Made by a program: the position numbers and the translations under genes. Below are positions 8,475 to 16,055 of a stretch of 64,000 bases of DNA, piece by piece. The DNA comes from a virus: the IMG/VR virus record IMGVR_UViG_3300018984_000003, positions 1 to 64,000 of that record. The stretch is one strand, 5' to 3'. Below the pieces are notes generated by a model. The model was not told where the DNA came from, made no database searches, and saw only the letters and a program-made list of their open reading frames with translations. The first letter of the stretch is position 1. The number at the start of each line of letters is the position of its first letter.

Positions 8475-9224
8475 TTAGGAAAAGCTGAATAATTTCTTTA
8501 ATCCGCCTAACCAGCCACCGTCACCGTTGCCAGTGTTCCCGCGTGAATAGTTGTTATTTGACCAATTGCCACCGCCGCCCATCAGTCCGGGTTGAGAACC
8601 CGATCCGGGTAGTCCGTTCAATTCCGCTCTGAATGCTGCCTGTTCAAGCTGCCTTTGACTCGATTGTGCTAGTCTTGCCCCTTGCGCTTGTGTCGCTAAT
8701 TGTTTTTTTTGAGCGTAGGTTGCATCAATTAGCTTGATATCTAAGCCGTGCTTATGCTGCATAAACTGCAAACCCTGTGCAGCCTTGTGCATCATCTTGG
8801 TCGCGTCTAATTGATACCCGACAGCTTGTGCAGCGATTCCTAGTTGCCCCCTCTTCTCTTGAAGTAGAATCGCTTTTTGATACTTAGCAGAGTCAATTTT
8901 TCCGTCTTGAATTAACGCCTCAATTTTCTTGTCTGTATCGTATCCGGCTCTCAACAAGTCAAGCTCGATTCTCGTAATTTCAACCAGTAAATTCATGATT
9001 GCTTGTTCGTTCTGCGAGAACTTAGCAGACCTCATCTTTTGCTCTTTTGCAGCTTGCAGATCCGCATTAGAACGTTTAACATCTGCCGTCGTTACGCTTG
9101 TAACTCTTGACAAGTTTCTGCCGAGATTCGTCTGGATTCTGCCAGCATTCATCGAACCATTAAAAACCCGTGGCTGAATGTTTAGATTGTTTATTACGCT
9201 GTTGCTTGTGTTTTTGTTGCCCAT
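8475..9224 (-). CDS. Coiled-coil protein with glycine-rich tail, 249 aa
   Basis: Residues about 55-205 are a long, Gln/Lys/Ala-rich helical region with coiled-coil character; residues about 207-240 are Gly/Asn-rich (GGGGNWSNNNYSRGNTGNG), and the protein ends GGLKKLFSFS, a short amphipathic or membrane-touching helix. The leader is a polypurine run (AGAGAGAGAGG). It sits in the ATPase operon and could be a structural linker. Not recognised. Confidence 0.6.
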   Translation of the reverse strand: MGNKNTSNSVINNLNIQPRVFNGSMNAGRIQTNLGRNLSRVTSVTTADVKRSNADLQAAKEQKMRSAKFSQNEQAIMNLLVEITRIELDLLRAGYDTDKKIEALIQDGKIDSAKYQKAILLQEKRGQLGIAAQAVGYQLDATKMMHKAAQGLQFMQHKHGLDIKLIDATYAQKKQLATQAQGARLAQSSQRQLEQAAFRAELNGLPGSGSQPGLMGGGGNWSNNNYSRGNTGNGDGGWLGGLKKLFSFS

Positions 9225-9283
9225 GACATGAACCTCTCTCTCTTTGATTTTGATTAAATGAGCGATTACACCCGATTAAACTA

Positions 9284-9400
9284 CTACCAAGGGGCAGCAA
9301 CAATCATAAAAGCTTGCGTTCCTTTATGACTGTTCAAATCCTGCTGAAAAGCTCTCAATTTAGCTTTTAAAATCGCTTTGGCTTTCTTCCAAAAATTCAT
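9284..9400 (-). CDS. Small basic peptide, 38 aa
   Basis: A frame of 38 codons starting MNFWKKAKAILKAKLRAFQQ with GGAAAGGG five to twelve bases upstream, lying in the gap between two co-directional genes of the ATPase operon. The N-terminus is amphipathic and basic, the C-terminus hydrophobic (AFMIVAAPW). It probably belongs to the operon. Confidence 0.5.
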   Translation of the reverse strand: MNFWKKAKAILKAKLRAFQQDLNSHKGTQAFMIVAAPW

Positions 9401-9474
9401 CTTTGCCCTTTCCTTAGTTGTTATCTGATTTAATTCGACTAGAGCGATTGCCCTTTGAGTTAGGGCGATACTTT

Positions 9475-9954
9475 CTAGAACAAAAAACGGTTAAATTCGT
9501 CAGGGTTGAAGTCTTTAAACTTCGATCTCAATTCGTCGGTTTCTTCCTTAGACCGATTCAAACCTAGATCGTCCAAAATAGCGAGAGGGTTATGATTCCT
9601 CAAATTGTTGTCCAAGTTCTGTTTGAGGGCGTCAATCCGGTCTAGACTCGCACCAACTAAAACATCAGTCATCCCGGCAGTTCGTGCAGCTATTGCCAGC
9701 TTTGCATAGTCCTGCCCCTGCTGATAATTGAGATAAGCCGTCAGTTGTCTTTCTTGCTGGTCTAAACCTCCAAGCAATTCAGCCGTCTCTGCCTGTTGCT
9801 GATTGGCTAACTGATGCCCTTCGCTTTTTGCAATCGCACTTTCAGGATTAGTCGCGCTCTTTTTCCGCCCTCTCTTTGCTTTTGTCGGTGTTGGTTCGGT
9901 CGCACCACCGTTCTCATTTGCTGGTGCTAATGATTTCAAACTTTCGTAAGTCAT
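9475..9954 (-). CDS. AT-hook-like protein, 159 aa
   Basis: The N-terminal 40 residues hold a KAKRGRKKS motif typical of AT-hooks, then the protein is helical with Gln-rich repeats (LANQQQAETAELLGG) and ends in an acidic region (RSKFKDFNPDEFNRF). It is read from a polypurine leader (AAGAGAGAGAG). It lies one gene upstream of the coiled-coil protein in the operon. DNA binding is inferred from the motif only. Confidence 0.6.
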   Translation of the reverse strand: MTYESLKSLAPANENGGATEPTPTKAKRGRKKSATNPESAIAKSEGHQLANQQQAETAELLGGLDQQERQLTAYLNYQQGQDYAKLAIAARTAGMTDVLVGASLDRIDALKQNLDNNLRNHNPLAILDDLGLNRSKEETDELRSKFKDFNPDEFNRFLF

Positions 9955-9997
9955 GACAAACTCTCTCTCTTTTTATTAATCTTTCTGTTCTTTGCTG

Positions 9998-10543
9998 TTA
10001 AAGAATATCCGTTTTTTCAATTTCCTCAATGGAAATTGAATCAACTTCTACACTAACAGTTAGTTGCTGTTGTCTTTCAAACAGGTTGATATCAAATATC
10101 TCTAAATTATTAGAGATAAGCATCTCACTTGGGGTGCAGTCCTTGACACCCAAACCCTGCTTTATCTTCTCAAACTGCATCTGGCAGTATTGTTGGTAAG
10201 GGGTTAAATCGGGAAGAACTTTTAATGCCCCCCCTCTTTTAGGCAGGTAATACATCCCCCTAAAATATTCCGGCAAACATTTGTCGAAAGCCCTTTCGCG
10301 GTTGTATATAGTCTGAGTTGAGACACCTAGGTGCTTCGCCAGAACAGCCCTATGCCCTAAATTGACTTTTTTAACCCCTCTGTTGATTGGTTGAAAGTCT
10401 GCATCTTTGGGCTTTCTGCCACGTTTTTTGGGTTCCGCTTTGATAATCTCGTCAACTAATTGACGTTTTTTTGCTGTCTTTTTTCCAGCTTTCCTCCCTC
10501 GCTTAGTTGTTGCATTCTTCTCTTTTGCTGCACTGGTAGTCAT
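9998..10543 (-). CDS. AT-hook and HTH DNA-binding protein, 181 aa
   Basis: First gene of the minus-strand operon 10543 to 5933. Two basic GRK hooks (TKRGRKAGKK near residue 13, KKRGRKPKD near 39) precede a helix-turn-helix (VLAKHLGVSTQTIYNRERAF, about 68-87). The remainder is helical and acidic at the end. It is likely the sequence-specific DNA-binding component or regulator of the operon. Confidence 0.65.
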   Translation of the reverse strand: MTTSAAKEKNATTKRGRKAGKKTAKKRQLVDEIIKAEPKKRGRKPKDADFQPINRGVKKVNLGHRAVLAKHLGVSTQTIYNRERAFDKCLPEYFRGMYYLPKRGGALKVLPDLTPYQQYCQMQFEKIKQGLGVKDCTPSEMLISNNLEIFDINLFERQQQLTVSVEVDSISIEEIEKTDIL

Positions 10544-10630
10544 TTAGATCCATACGCCTCTAATAATTGTTTTGGTTGGTTCCGCTTGTAATTCGTCTGT
10601 CTCGGTTTGGTTTTTTAGACCCTCTGCTAT

Positions 10631-10732
10631 ACAAAGACTAGACAAAGCTAGCATTTGCTTCTTACTTCAACGGGAGCATGGGAGCGGTTATCCCTCAGTA
10701 AGCTTTCACGGTTTAGCCAACCGCAATAACAT
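10631..10732 (-). ncRNA. Solitary second TnpB right end / omegaRNA-like scaffold
   Basis: About 100 bases that match 10794-10895 at roughly 88 percent, including the last codons of tnpB (LAKP then stop in place of LVKS), the block GAGGGATAACCGCTCCCATG, the GAAGTAAGAAGC block and a terminal CTAG-based hairpin. Only the last few tnpB codons are present, so it is a solo scaffold with a different downstream flank. Transcription is not shown. Confidence 0.55.
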
Positions 10733-10793
10733 TTTTTGCACCACCAGATAAACTGATATCAAAAGTAAAATCCGCTACACCTTCATCTGTCAG

Positions 10794-10895
10794 ACAAATA
10801 CTAGACAAATCTAGTTTTTGCTTCTTACTTCATTGGGAGCATGGGAGCGGTTATCCCTCGGTAAGGTTTCACGATTTGACCAACCGCGATAAATT
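10794..10895 (-). ncRNA. TnpB right end / omegaRNA (reRNA) scaffold
   Basis: In the IS200/IS605 family the guide RNA of TnpB overlaps the 3' end of tnpB and the element right end. Here the minus strand runs from the tnpB stop (10869) into GAGGGATAACCGCTCCCATG, GAAGTAAGAAGC and a hairpin ACTAGA-TTTG-TCTAGT at 10801-10815, the usual subterminal hairpin. The guide would be read just beyond it. Placement is by analogy to the family. Confidence 0.55.
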
Positions 10896-11945
10896 TATTG
10901 CTGCGTTTAAATCTCTATCCATCGAATGACCACAACTTCCGCAGTCGTAAGTTCTTTCTTTTAACGGCATATCTTGAATATGTCCGCAATTTGAACAGGT
11001 CTTGCTTGACGGAAACCAGCGATCAGCAACGATTATCTCACAACCAAATTTTTTAGCTTTATATTCCAATTGGCGCTTAAACTCATAAAACCCGCAATCA
11101 GCTATTACTTGAGCTAGATTGTGATTTTTTAGCATCCCAGAAACGTTCAAATCTTCTACTACTATTTTTGCGTGGTTTTTGCATAAGTAAGTAGTGATTT
11201 GGTGCAAGGTATTTTTTCTGAGATTTGCTATCTTAGCGTGATGCCTTGCTAATTGAATTTTGGCTTTATGCCTATTTTCAGAACCTTTTACCTTCCTAGC
11301 GAAAACTTTTGACAATCTCTTGAGTTTTGCAAGATGCGTTTTATAGTGTTTTGGGTTTTGGAATACTACACCAGTTGAAAGCGTAGCCAATTCTTTAATT
11401 CCCAAGTCAACTCCTACAACATCATGCTTCTTAGCAGTTGGCTCGTGTTCTTGTTCGTAAGCAAACGCAATAAACCAACTATTGGCAGTGCGCGAGATGG
11501 TAATTGACTTGCAAGTTGTATGAGGCAACCCTTCGTGAGTTTTTACCCAACCGATTGTCGGCAACTTTATAGATGTACCGCCCACAGGGATAGGTCTACC
11601 GCCCGTATCAATAGTAAAAGAGTCATAATGCCCTTTCTTTTTAAACTTGGGATAATCACTTCTTTTGGCAAAAAATCTAGCAAACGCATCCCCTAGATGG
11701 TCAAAAGCGTATTGAGTTATTTTCTGACAAATTCCCGTTTCCTTCATCCATGCAAGCTCAGTCTTTACATGATTGTTGAAGAATTTTTTGAGTAGATTTT
11801 TATTAGGCTTTAGTCCATTTTGATAAAGACTATTCCAAGTAGCCAAGCCCCAATTATAAGTAAACCGCGCTATCCCAGCGTGTTTGCTCATAATTGTTTC
11901 CTGATCCTTGTTTAGTTTTAACTTTGTTTTGATGGACAAAAGCAT
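10869..11945 (-). CDS. tnpB: TnpB, RNA-guided nuclease of an IS200/IS605-type element
   Basis: Full-length at 358 residues. The N-terminal HTH region (SKHAGIARFTYNWGLATWNS), RuvC-like triad D180 (VVGVDLGIK), E264 (IVVEDLNVSG) and D345 (DRDLNAAINL), and a four-cysteine zinc finger (CSNC 317-320, CGSC 335-338) are all intact, so it may be active. There is no tnpA, so mobility would need a transposase in trans. The 3' end runs into an omegaRNA-like right end that is duplicated about 160 bases further on. Confidence 0.93.
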   Translation of the reverse strand: MLLSIKTKLKLNKDQETIMSKHAGIARFTYNWGLATWNSLYQNGLKPNKNLLKKFFNNHVKTELAWMKETGICQKITQYAFDHLGDAFARFFAKRSDYPKFKKKGHYDSFTIDTGGRPIPVGGTSIKLPTIGWVKTHEGLPHTTCKSITISRTANSWFIAFAYEQEHEPTAKKHDVVGVDLGIKELATLSTGVVFQNPKHYKTHLAKLKRLSKVFARKVKGSENRHKAKIQLARHHAKIANLRKNTLHQITTYLCKNHAKIVVEDLNVSGMLKNHNLAQVIADCGFYEFKRQLEYKAKKFGCEIIVADRWFPSSKTCSNCGHIQDMPLKERTYDCGSCGHSMDRDLNAAINLSRLVKS

Positions 11946-12259
11946 CGTTTGACCTCAGTATTGTATTACTTGATTACATTTTGCACCGTTGTGATACTTT
12001 TAGTGTCTAGCAAGAATTGCTTTCAGCTTTTCAGTTAGTTACCTGTCTAGTCGCTGTCAGAGTTTTAAGCACTTTCCTCTGGTTTGTATCCTTTCGGTAT
12101 CCTACCTCTCAGAGTTTATGCCTGAACTGTCAAAAGCTTAAAAAGCTTTTGTAGCTTCTATATTTTCAACTTTCTTTTTATAAGATAACATGACTAACGC
12201 TTGATGTCAACCCTGTAGATGAAATATGTTTATATTGATTTTTGGGAGAGCGGATAGAA

Positions 12260-12455
12260 AAACGGGAGCAATCTGTTTTTCTTATTTGCTGAGGCAGTTT
12301 TGATTTCTATTTTCAAAACTCGATCGACCTCTACAATCAGAATGCAGATAGAAGCGACAATACAATAGATGAGCTTGTCACGTAGGAAGATTATAAATAT
12401 AAAAAATCTGAGTGACAGACTCATCTATAGGATTCAGCAAAACTTCTCTCGCCTC
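12260..12455 (+). repeat. Dispersed 200-bp structured repeat, copy 2 of 9
   Basis: It contains TTTTCAAAACTCGATCGACC, CTCTACA...TGCAGATAGAAGCGA, the internal arms GATGAGCTTGTCAC (12368-12381) and GTGACAGACTCATC (12412-12425), and the right end CTTCTCTCGCCTC. It lies between tnpB and the terminator of the sliding-clamp operon. Confidence 0.8.
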
Positions 12456-12465
12456 AAACTAAAAA

Positions 12466-12487
12466 AGACGGGTCTAACGGCCCGTCT
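12466..12487 (-). terminator. Terminator of the sliding-clamp operon
   Basis: AGACGGG (12466-12472) and CCCGTCT (12481-12487); on the minus strand the hairpin is followed directly by TTTTTAG. It lies 22 bases beyond the end of the gene at 12510. Confidence 0.85.
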
Positions 12488-12509
12488 GATAGTTTTTTGG
12501 GATGATTGA

Positions 12510-13037
12510 CTAGAAAGCTGGAATGATGCCTCGCTTGACGGCAAGCTCAAGCGCTTGGGGTACTAATTCGGCTGCGAGGGTGCTGGACAAAACTTTCTTT
12601 CTGACAGACTCAGGCATTTTGACAACCTGTGCCAGTTTTGCCTCAATGATTCTCTCGCTCGCTTCATCCAGTGTGATTGTCGCCGTCGGTTCCGATTCTG
12701 CTACGAGGGCGGGTGTTGGTCTAGAGCGTAGCGGTTCCAAATCTTGCGCGGTCATCTTCTCAACGTCAAAATGTTTCACAAGGTGAATCGGTAGATAGTA
12801 ATGCCGGGAACCATCTTCAAATTCAACCAACAGGCAAACGAAACCGCTGGAACTCCATTGATGAGTTATGAATTTTCCGATCGCCCCGTCGTGGATCGAG
12901 TCGCTGTTGTCAATCATGACTCGATCACTAAAGGTCAATTTTTCCCAATTCTCAGCCTGTTTATATCTGACAACCATCTTTTTTAGATGCTCAAGCTGTT
13001 GATTGAGCCGTCTAAATTCATCAGGGTTCTTATCCAT
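12510..13037 (-). CDS. Hypothetical protein downstream of the sliding clamp, 175 aa
   Basis: Not recognised. It starts with a short coiled-coil (residues 1-35), then a beta-rich part with a KOW/SH3-like look (GAIGKFITHQWSSSGFVCLL, about 50-90), a flexible linker and a helical end. It follows the sliding-clamp gene by 13 bases with its own GGAG site, so the two are co-expressed and it may work with the replication machinery. Confidence 0.65.
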   Translation of the reverse strand: MDKNPDEFRRLNQQLEHLKKMVVRYKQAENWEKLTFSDRVMIDNSDSIHDGAIGKFITHQWSSSGFVCLLVEFEDGSRHYYLPIHLVKHFDVEKMTAQDLEPLRSRPTPALVAESEPTATITLDEASERIIEAKLAQVVKMPESVRKKVLSSTLAAELVPQALELAVKRGIIPAF

Positions 13038-13050
13038 TTTGATTCTCCTA

Positions 13051-14214
13051 TTAATTATTTTTGGTAACTGTTGCGATAAAGTGAGTTACCGATCCGCCTA
13101 GAGTATCAGAAGTTATCAAGGCAACATTGCTATGCAACTTGATATCGCAATTTTTGCCCGTCAAAGGTGTTAAAGCTGCATTAAGATAGTCAAGGTTTAA
13201 AGCAATGTCGAATGATTCCGGTTGTTCTATTCCTTCAAGGGGTAAGGGCTTGTATGAGACATTCTCAACGAATAGATCGCACTCGTGAGATATCCGAATA
13301 TTTTCACTCTCGAATCTTAAAAGTAAAGTGCTACTTTGTGCTAGTTTGTTCTCTGGTAGCAGCACTTTTGCCCGTTTCAGGGCATTGATTAGCTCTTTAG
13401 GTTCAATAGTATACCCGGCGGTTAAAGGCAGTTTAAACAAGTTAAGAGCCGGGGGATATCCTCTCCCATCTAGTAACCGTATCGATAAGGAAGTTTTTAA
13501 GGCAGGGTTCTCAAAAACAATCACGGAATCAGTAAAAGATATTTGCACCTCGGCACAGTCTTTGACGAATTTTCCGAGAGCAAGAAGTTTTTGCCCTGGT
13601 ATGAGTATTCGATATTTTGCCAAAGGAAGGGAGGGGAATTTGACATTTATTGTTTTCCAAATTGTTGTTCTCCGGGAATCGGTAGCCACTGCAATAAACT
13701 CTGAATCTTCCAAGTTAAATATAAACTCAGCGCAACAAAGCGCCGTGTGTTCCTTGCCGATCGAATAATAAACATTAGTTATTGCCTCTTTCAACAGTTC
13801 GCCGTCAATGTTTATCGAGGTAGAGTCAACTTGATTGTTAATAATATCCTCACCGATGGGATAGAACGCGCTAGTGTTGAGCGACATCGGGAATCGCCAT
13901 TTTGACGCCTCTTGTTTGATTTCAAACTGCCCTGTTTTGACCTTGGAAATCTGAACCTCCGCCCCCTTATTCAACATTCTGAGAATGCTGGCAATCCCCG
14001 AAGGTAGAACAAAACCGCCCTCCGGTATTGACTGTCCCCAATCTCGACCCGTGAGAGTCGTTGACGAGATGCCGTCAAACGTCGTTAAGTTGCAGAGTTC
14101 GCCCTGTCTTGTAACCATCACGCCCATCAATAGCGGATCGGTGTTGCCTGCCTTTGTCACCTGACTAGCTCGCAATGTTTCTAGATCCGCTTTTATTTCT
14201 GATACTTTTACCAT
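13051..14214 (-). CDS. dnaN: DNA polymerase III beta subunit (sliding clamp)
   Basis: The product has 387 residues, close to the bacterial beta-clamp length of about 370. Three-domain clamp hallmarks are recognisable: TTFDGISSTTL in domain 1, FIAVATDSRRTTIW (the VATDGHRL-type motif of domain 2, about 179-192), LLDGRGYPPALNLF (the RLIDGRFPDY-type motif) and a C-terminal ALITSDTLGG-type end. It would tether a polymerase to DNA. A clamp in a phage indicates its own replication programme. It is the first gene of a two-gene operon. Confidence 0.88.
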   Translation of the reverse strand: MVKVSEIKADLETLRASQVTKAGNTDPLLMGVMVTRQGELCNLTTFDGISSTTLTGRDWGQSIPEGGFVLPSGIASILRMLNKGAEVQISKVKTGQFEIKQEASKWRFPMSLNTSAFYPIGEDIINNQVDSTSINIDGELLKEAITNVYYSIGKEHTALCCAEFIFNLEDSEFIAVATDSRRTTIWKTINVKFPSLPLAKYRILIPGQKLLALGKFVKDCAEVQISFTDSVIVFENPALKTSLSIRLLDGRGYPPALNLFKLPLTAGYTIEPKELINALKRAKVLLPENKLAQSSTLLLRFESENIRISHECDLFVENVSYKPLPLEGIEQPESFDIALNLDYLNAALTPLTGKNCDIKLHSNVALITSDTLGGSVTHFIATVTKNN

Positions 14215-14299
14215 ATTTTTAATCTTTGGCAGAAACCCTTTACGTGCTTCTTTAAATTTAAATGGTTATTGCCAAGGTGTCAAGGGAAAAACTGAAGAT

Positions 14300-14476
14300 A
14301 GTTTTTCGGTTTTCTCTTAGACAGAGTTTTAAATCAAGACTCAAGCAACCTCTACAGGCAAGAAACTCATAGACGCGAGGTCGTAATGGATGAGTTTGTT
14401 ACTCAAGTAATCTATATAATAGATTTAACCAATTAGCAGACTCAACCATATGGGTAGCAAAACTATCTCTCGCTTC
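14300..14476 (+). repeat. Dispersed 200-bp structured repeat, copy 3 of 9 (degenerate)
   Basis: Core blocks AAGCAACCTCTACAGG and GATGAGTTTGTTAC (14389-14402) and the right end CTCTCGCTTC (14467-14476) are present; the pairing arm after the loop is eroded (AGCAGACTCAACC). It lies in the divergent gap between the clamp gene and the gene at 14640. Confidence 0.65.
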
Positions 14477-14483
14477 TACATCA

Positions 14484-14525
14484 GTCATTAGTCATTAGTC
14501 ATTAGTCATTAGTCATTAGTCATTA
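14484..14525. repeat. Heptanucleotide tandem repeat
   Basis: Six perfect copies of GTCATTA directly after repeat copy 3 and about 50 bases before the promoter at 14578. Short tandem heptamers of this kind are frequent in filamentous cyanobacterial genomes; copy number is likely unstable. Confidence 0.9.
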
Positions 14526-14577
14526 GTTATTTTTCTTTCGTTTCTACCGCTCTGCGTTAAAAATCTTTTCAAGTCTG

Positions 14578-14607
14578 TTGACATAAATGGTTAGCGTGTG
14601 CTATTGT
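14578..14607 (+). promoter_or_regulatory. Promoter of the 14640 gene
   Basis: TTGACA (14578-14583), an 18-nt spacer ending in TGC, and TATTGT (14602-14607), an extended -10. The ATG is 33 bases downstream. Confidence 0.5.
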
Positions 14608-14639
14608 ATAAGAACAATAAACTGAAAACAAAAAGCAAT

Positions 14640-14864
14640 ATGAATTTAAAACAATTAGTTCGGTTTTTGAAATACGAAGCCGATATTCCTACGTTCCTCC
14701 AAACTTCTGCTAACTATTACTGCTACAATCAAACACTACCTTTAGAAATTGAAAGTCAGATAATCAAGGTGGTTTTAGCAGTCAGCGATCAAAAAGAAGG
14801 TCAGCAGCCAAAGAGTAGTGATTCGGTCTATCAACAAGCATATCAAATTGCTCAGTTTATTTAG
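14640..14864 (+). CDS. Hypothetical protein, 74 aa
   Basis: The frame is open from a TTG at 14598, but the ATG at 14640 follows the promoter and is preferred. It is a small helical protein (LKQLVRFLKYEADIPTFLQT). It starts the plus-strand unit that leads to the RusA gene. Not recognised. Confidence 0.55.
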   Translation: MNLKQLVRFLKYEADIPTFLQTSANYYCYNQTLPLEIESQIIKVVLAVSDQKEGQQPKSSDSVYQQAYQIAQFI

Positions 14865-14927
14865 CTGCTGTCTAACTGCCTATACTACGCCTTTACGGGG
14901 CAAAATTCGAGCATAGGAGAACCAAAA

Positions 14928-15214
14928 ATGACAACTGAGAATTTCATCGACGAATATAAATATCTGAATAGGAATCGCAGGCATTTGAACGGGTAAAAAG
15001 TCAGTTTGAAGGTATTAAAAATTCTCTTTTAGACTTGTCTTTATCCGACGATTACAAATAGATTAAGCGGTATCTGGAAACCCAGATAAGGAACTGCAAT
15101 TTAGAAACTTTGCTAAAAATTGCCGGAACAATTCAGGCAGGTCTTAACCAGGTTGAGCGAGACGCTCGGCAACGAAGGGAGAGCTTGGATTACTGGGAAA
15201 GAGACATTATTTGA
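14928..15214 (+). pseudogene. Broken small coiled-coil gene
   Basis: The ATG at 14928 has a good AGGAGA site but the frame stops after 22 codons. The next frame continues as FERVKSQFEGIKNSLLDLSL, meets an in-frame TAG, then reads on to a natural end (NQVERDARQRRESLDYWERD) at 15214. Together the pieces describe one helical protein of about 95 residues broken by a frameshift and a nonsense change. Confidence 0.55.
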
Positions 15215-15238
15215 CAACTGTTTTTGAGGAGAGCAAGA

Positions 15239-15304
15239 ATGACGGAAATACCCCTCAGTTCGTGCCAAGTTTGTATTCGATGTAAATTATCGATAGGACA
15301 GTAA
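15239..15304 (+). CDS. Possible 21-aa cysteine peptide
   Basis: GAGGAGAGCAAG precedes an ATG opening a 22-codon frame that contains SCQVCIRC, a C-x2-C-x2-C pattern. Site and motif are better than chance, but the length is very small. Confidence 0.35.
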   Translation: MTEIPLSSCQVCIRCKLSIGQ

Positions 15305-15310
15305 AACCTT

Positions 15311-15341
15311 TGGCGCTCCGGTTGCACTGACGGGAGCGCCA
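15311..15341 (+). other. Strong stem-loop
   Basis: TGGCGCTCC and GGAGCGCCA pair across a 13-nt loop. There is no clear T run, so this may be a processing or attenuation hairpin rather than a terminator. It lies between the pseudogene region and the RusA gene. Confidence 0.6.
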
Positions 15342-15360
15342 TTTGTAAAGATGGGTTTGG

Positions 15361-16053
15361 ATGCTCAAATGCAATTTTGATGTAGAGACTTTTAAACATG
15401 GAACGAATAAGATGAATTATTGCGTAAATTGCGGACGCCACCGAGATGACAGTTCAATCCTAAAAGGCTATCTAGTTACTCAGTTAATGCCTTATGAGAG
15501 CTTTCTTTGCTGTGAATGCAACTTGACTCAATCAGAAGAAACAAAGACTATATTCGCTTGTACTCTATCGGATAAAGTGGTCCCAAAATCTAGACCAAGA
15601 GTGACAAAGAATGCTACTTTTTTCCCGGCAACTTATACCCGATGGAGAGATGCCGCCGGAAAAGAAATTATGGAAGCGATTCGCTTAAAACTACGTGCAG
15701 CCGGGAAAGTTCCAGCCGATTTGTTGCCGTTTGATAAGGATAACCAGGTAGCCATCCTTGTGGATTTCTATCACAGCCTTCGGGGGAATAGCGATCTAGA
15801 TAACGCGATCGGCTCTATCTTAGACGTTCTAGCTTTCAAAGGTTGGTGTCTGCAAGACGACAACGTGCAGCGCGTCCCTCTCATATATGCGCGGTACCAT
15901 GCTCTACCCAAATCAACTAAAAAGAACCCGCAAGTGATCCGCACTGAACTCAAAATTTATTCTCTGCCTTCGGAATTAGTAGTGATACCGCCAGTACCCA
16001 AACAGAGTAAAACCTCCAAGACAACCTCAAGAAAAGTTTTAGTTACCTCTTGA
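15361..16053 (+). CDS. RusA-family Holliday junction resolvase with N-terminal zinc ribbon
   Basis: Residues 17-65 contain C-x2-C (YCVNCGRHRDD) and C-x2-C (CCECN) pairs that form a likely zinc ribbon. The rest matches RusA: a strand FACTLSDKVVPKSRPRVTK, the catalytic GNSDLDNAIGSILDVL near residue 140-155 and LQDDNVQ near 165. RusA enzymes cleave branched DNA during phage recombination and packaging. The start may instead be the ATG at 15412, which would keep both domains. The next gene begins three bases after its stop codon. Confidence 0.85.
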   Translation: MLKCNFDVETFKHGTNKMNYCVNCGRHRDDSSILKGYLVTQLMPYESFLCCECNLTQSEETKTIFACTLSDKVVPKSRPRVTKNATFFPATYTRWRDAAGKEIMEAIRLKLRAAGKVPADLLPFDKDNQVAILVDFYHSLRGNSDLDNAIGSILDVLAFKGWCLQDDNVQRVPLIYARYHALPKSTKKNPQVIRTELKIYSLPSELVVIPPVPKQSKTSKTTSRKVLVTS

Positions 16054-16055
16054 CA

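Larger units (their letters stand above)
10794..12155 (-). mobile_element. tnpB-only IS200/IS605-type element
   Basis: Bounds are approximate: the right end is the hairpin near 10801-10815 and the left end is not defined, but a perfect palindrome CAAAAGCTT/AAGCTTTTG at 12131-12151 is a candidate subterminal hairpin. The 285 bases between the tnpB start and repeat copy 2 hold no gene. There are no target duplications, as expected for this family. Confidence 0.5.

Noticed and set aside
9998-10543. Plasmid partition or replication initiator
   Set aside because: The HTH and hooks indicate DNA binding but no ParB or Rep motif is visible.
10631-10895. CRISPR-like pair of direct repeats
   Set aside because: The two copies are tnpB right ends; the only interval between them is not flanked by further repeats.
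14484-14525. CRISPR-like repeat
   Set aside because: The unit is a 7-base tandem repeat without spacers.
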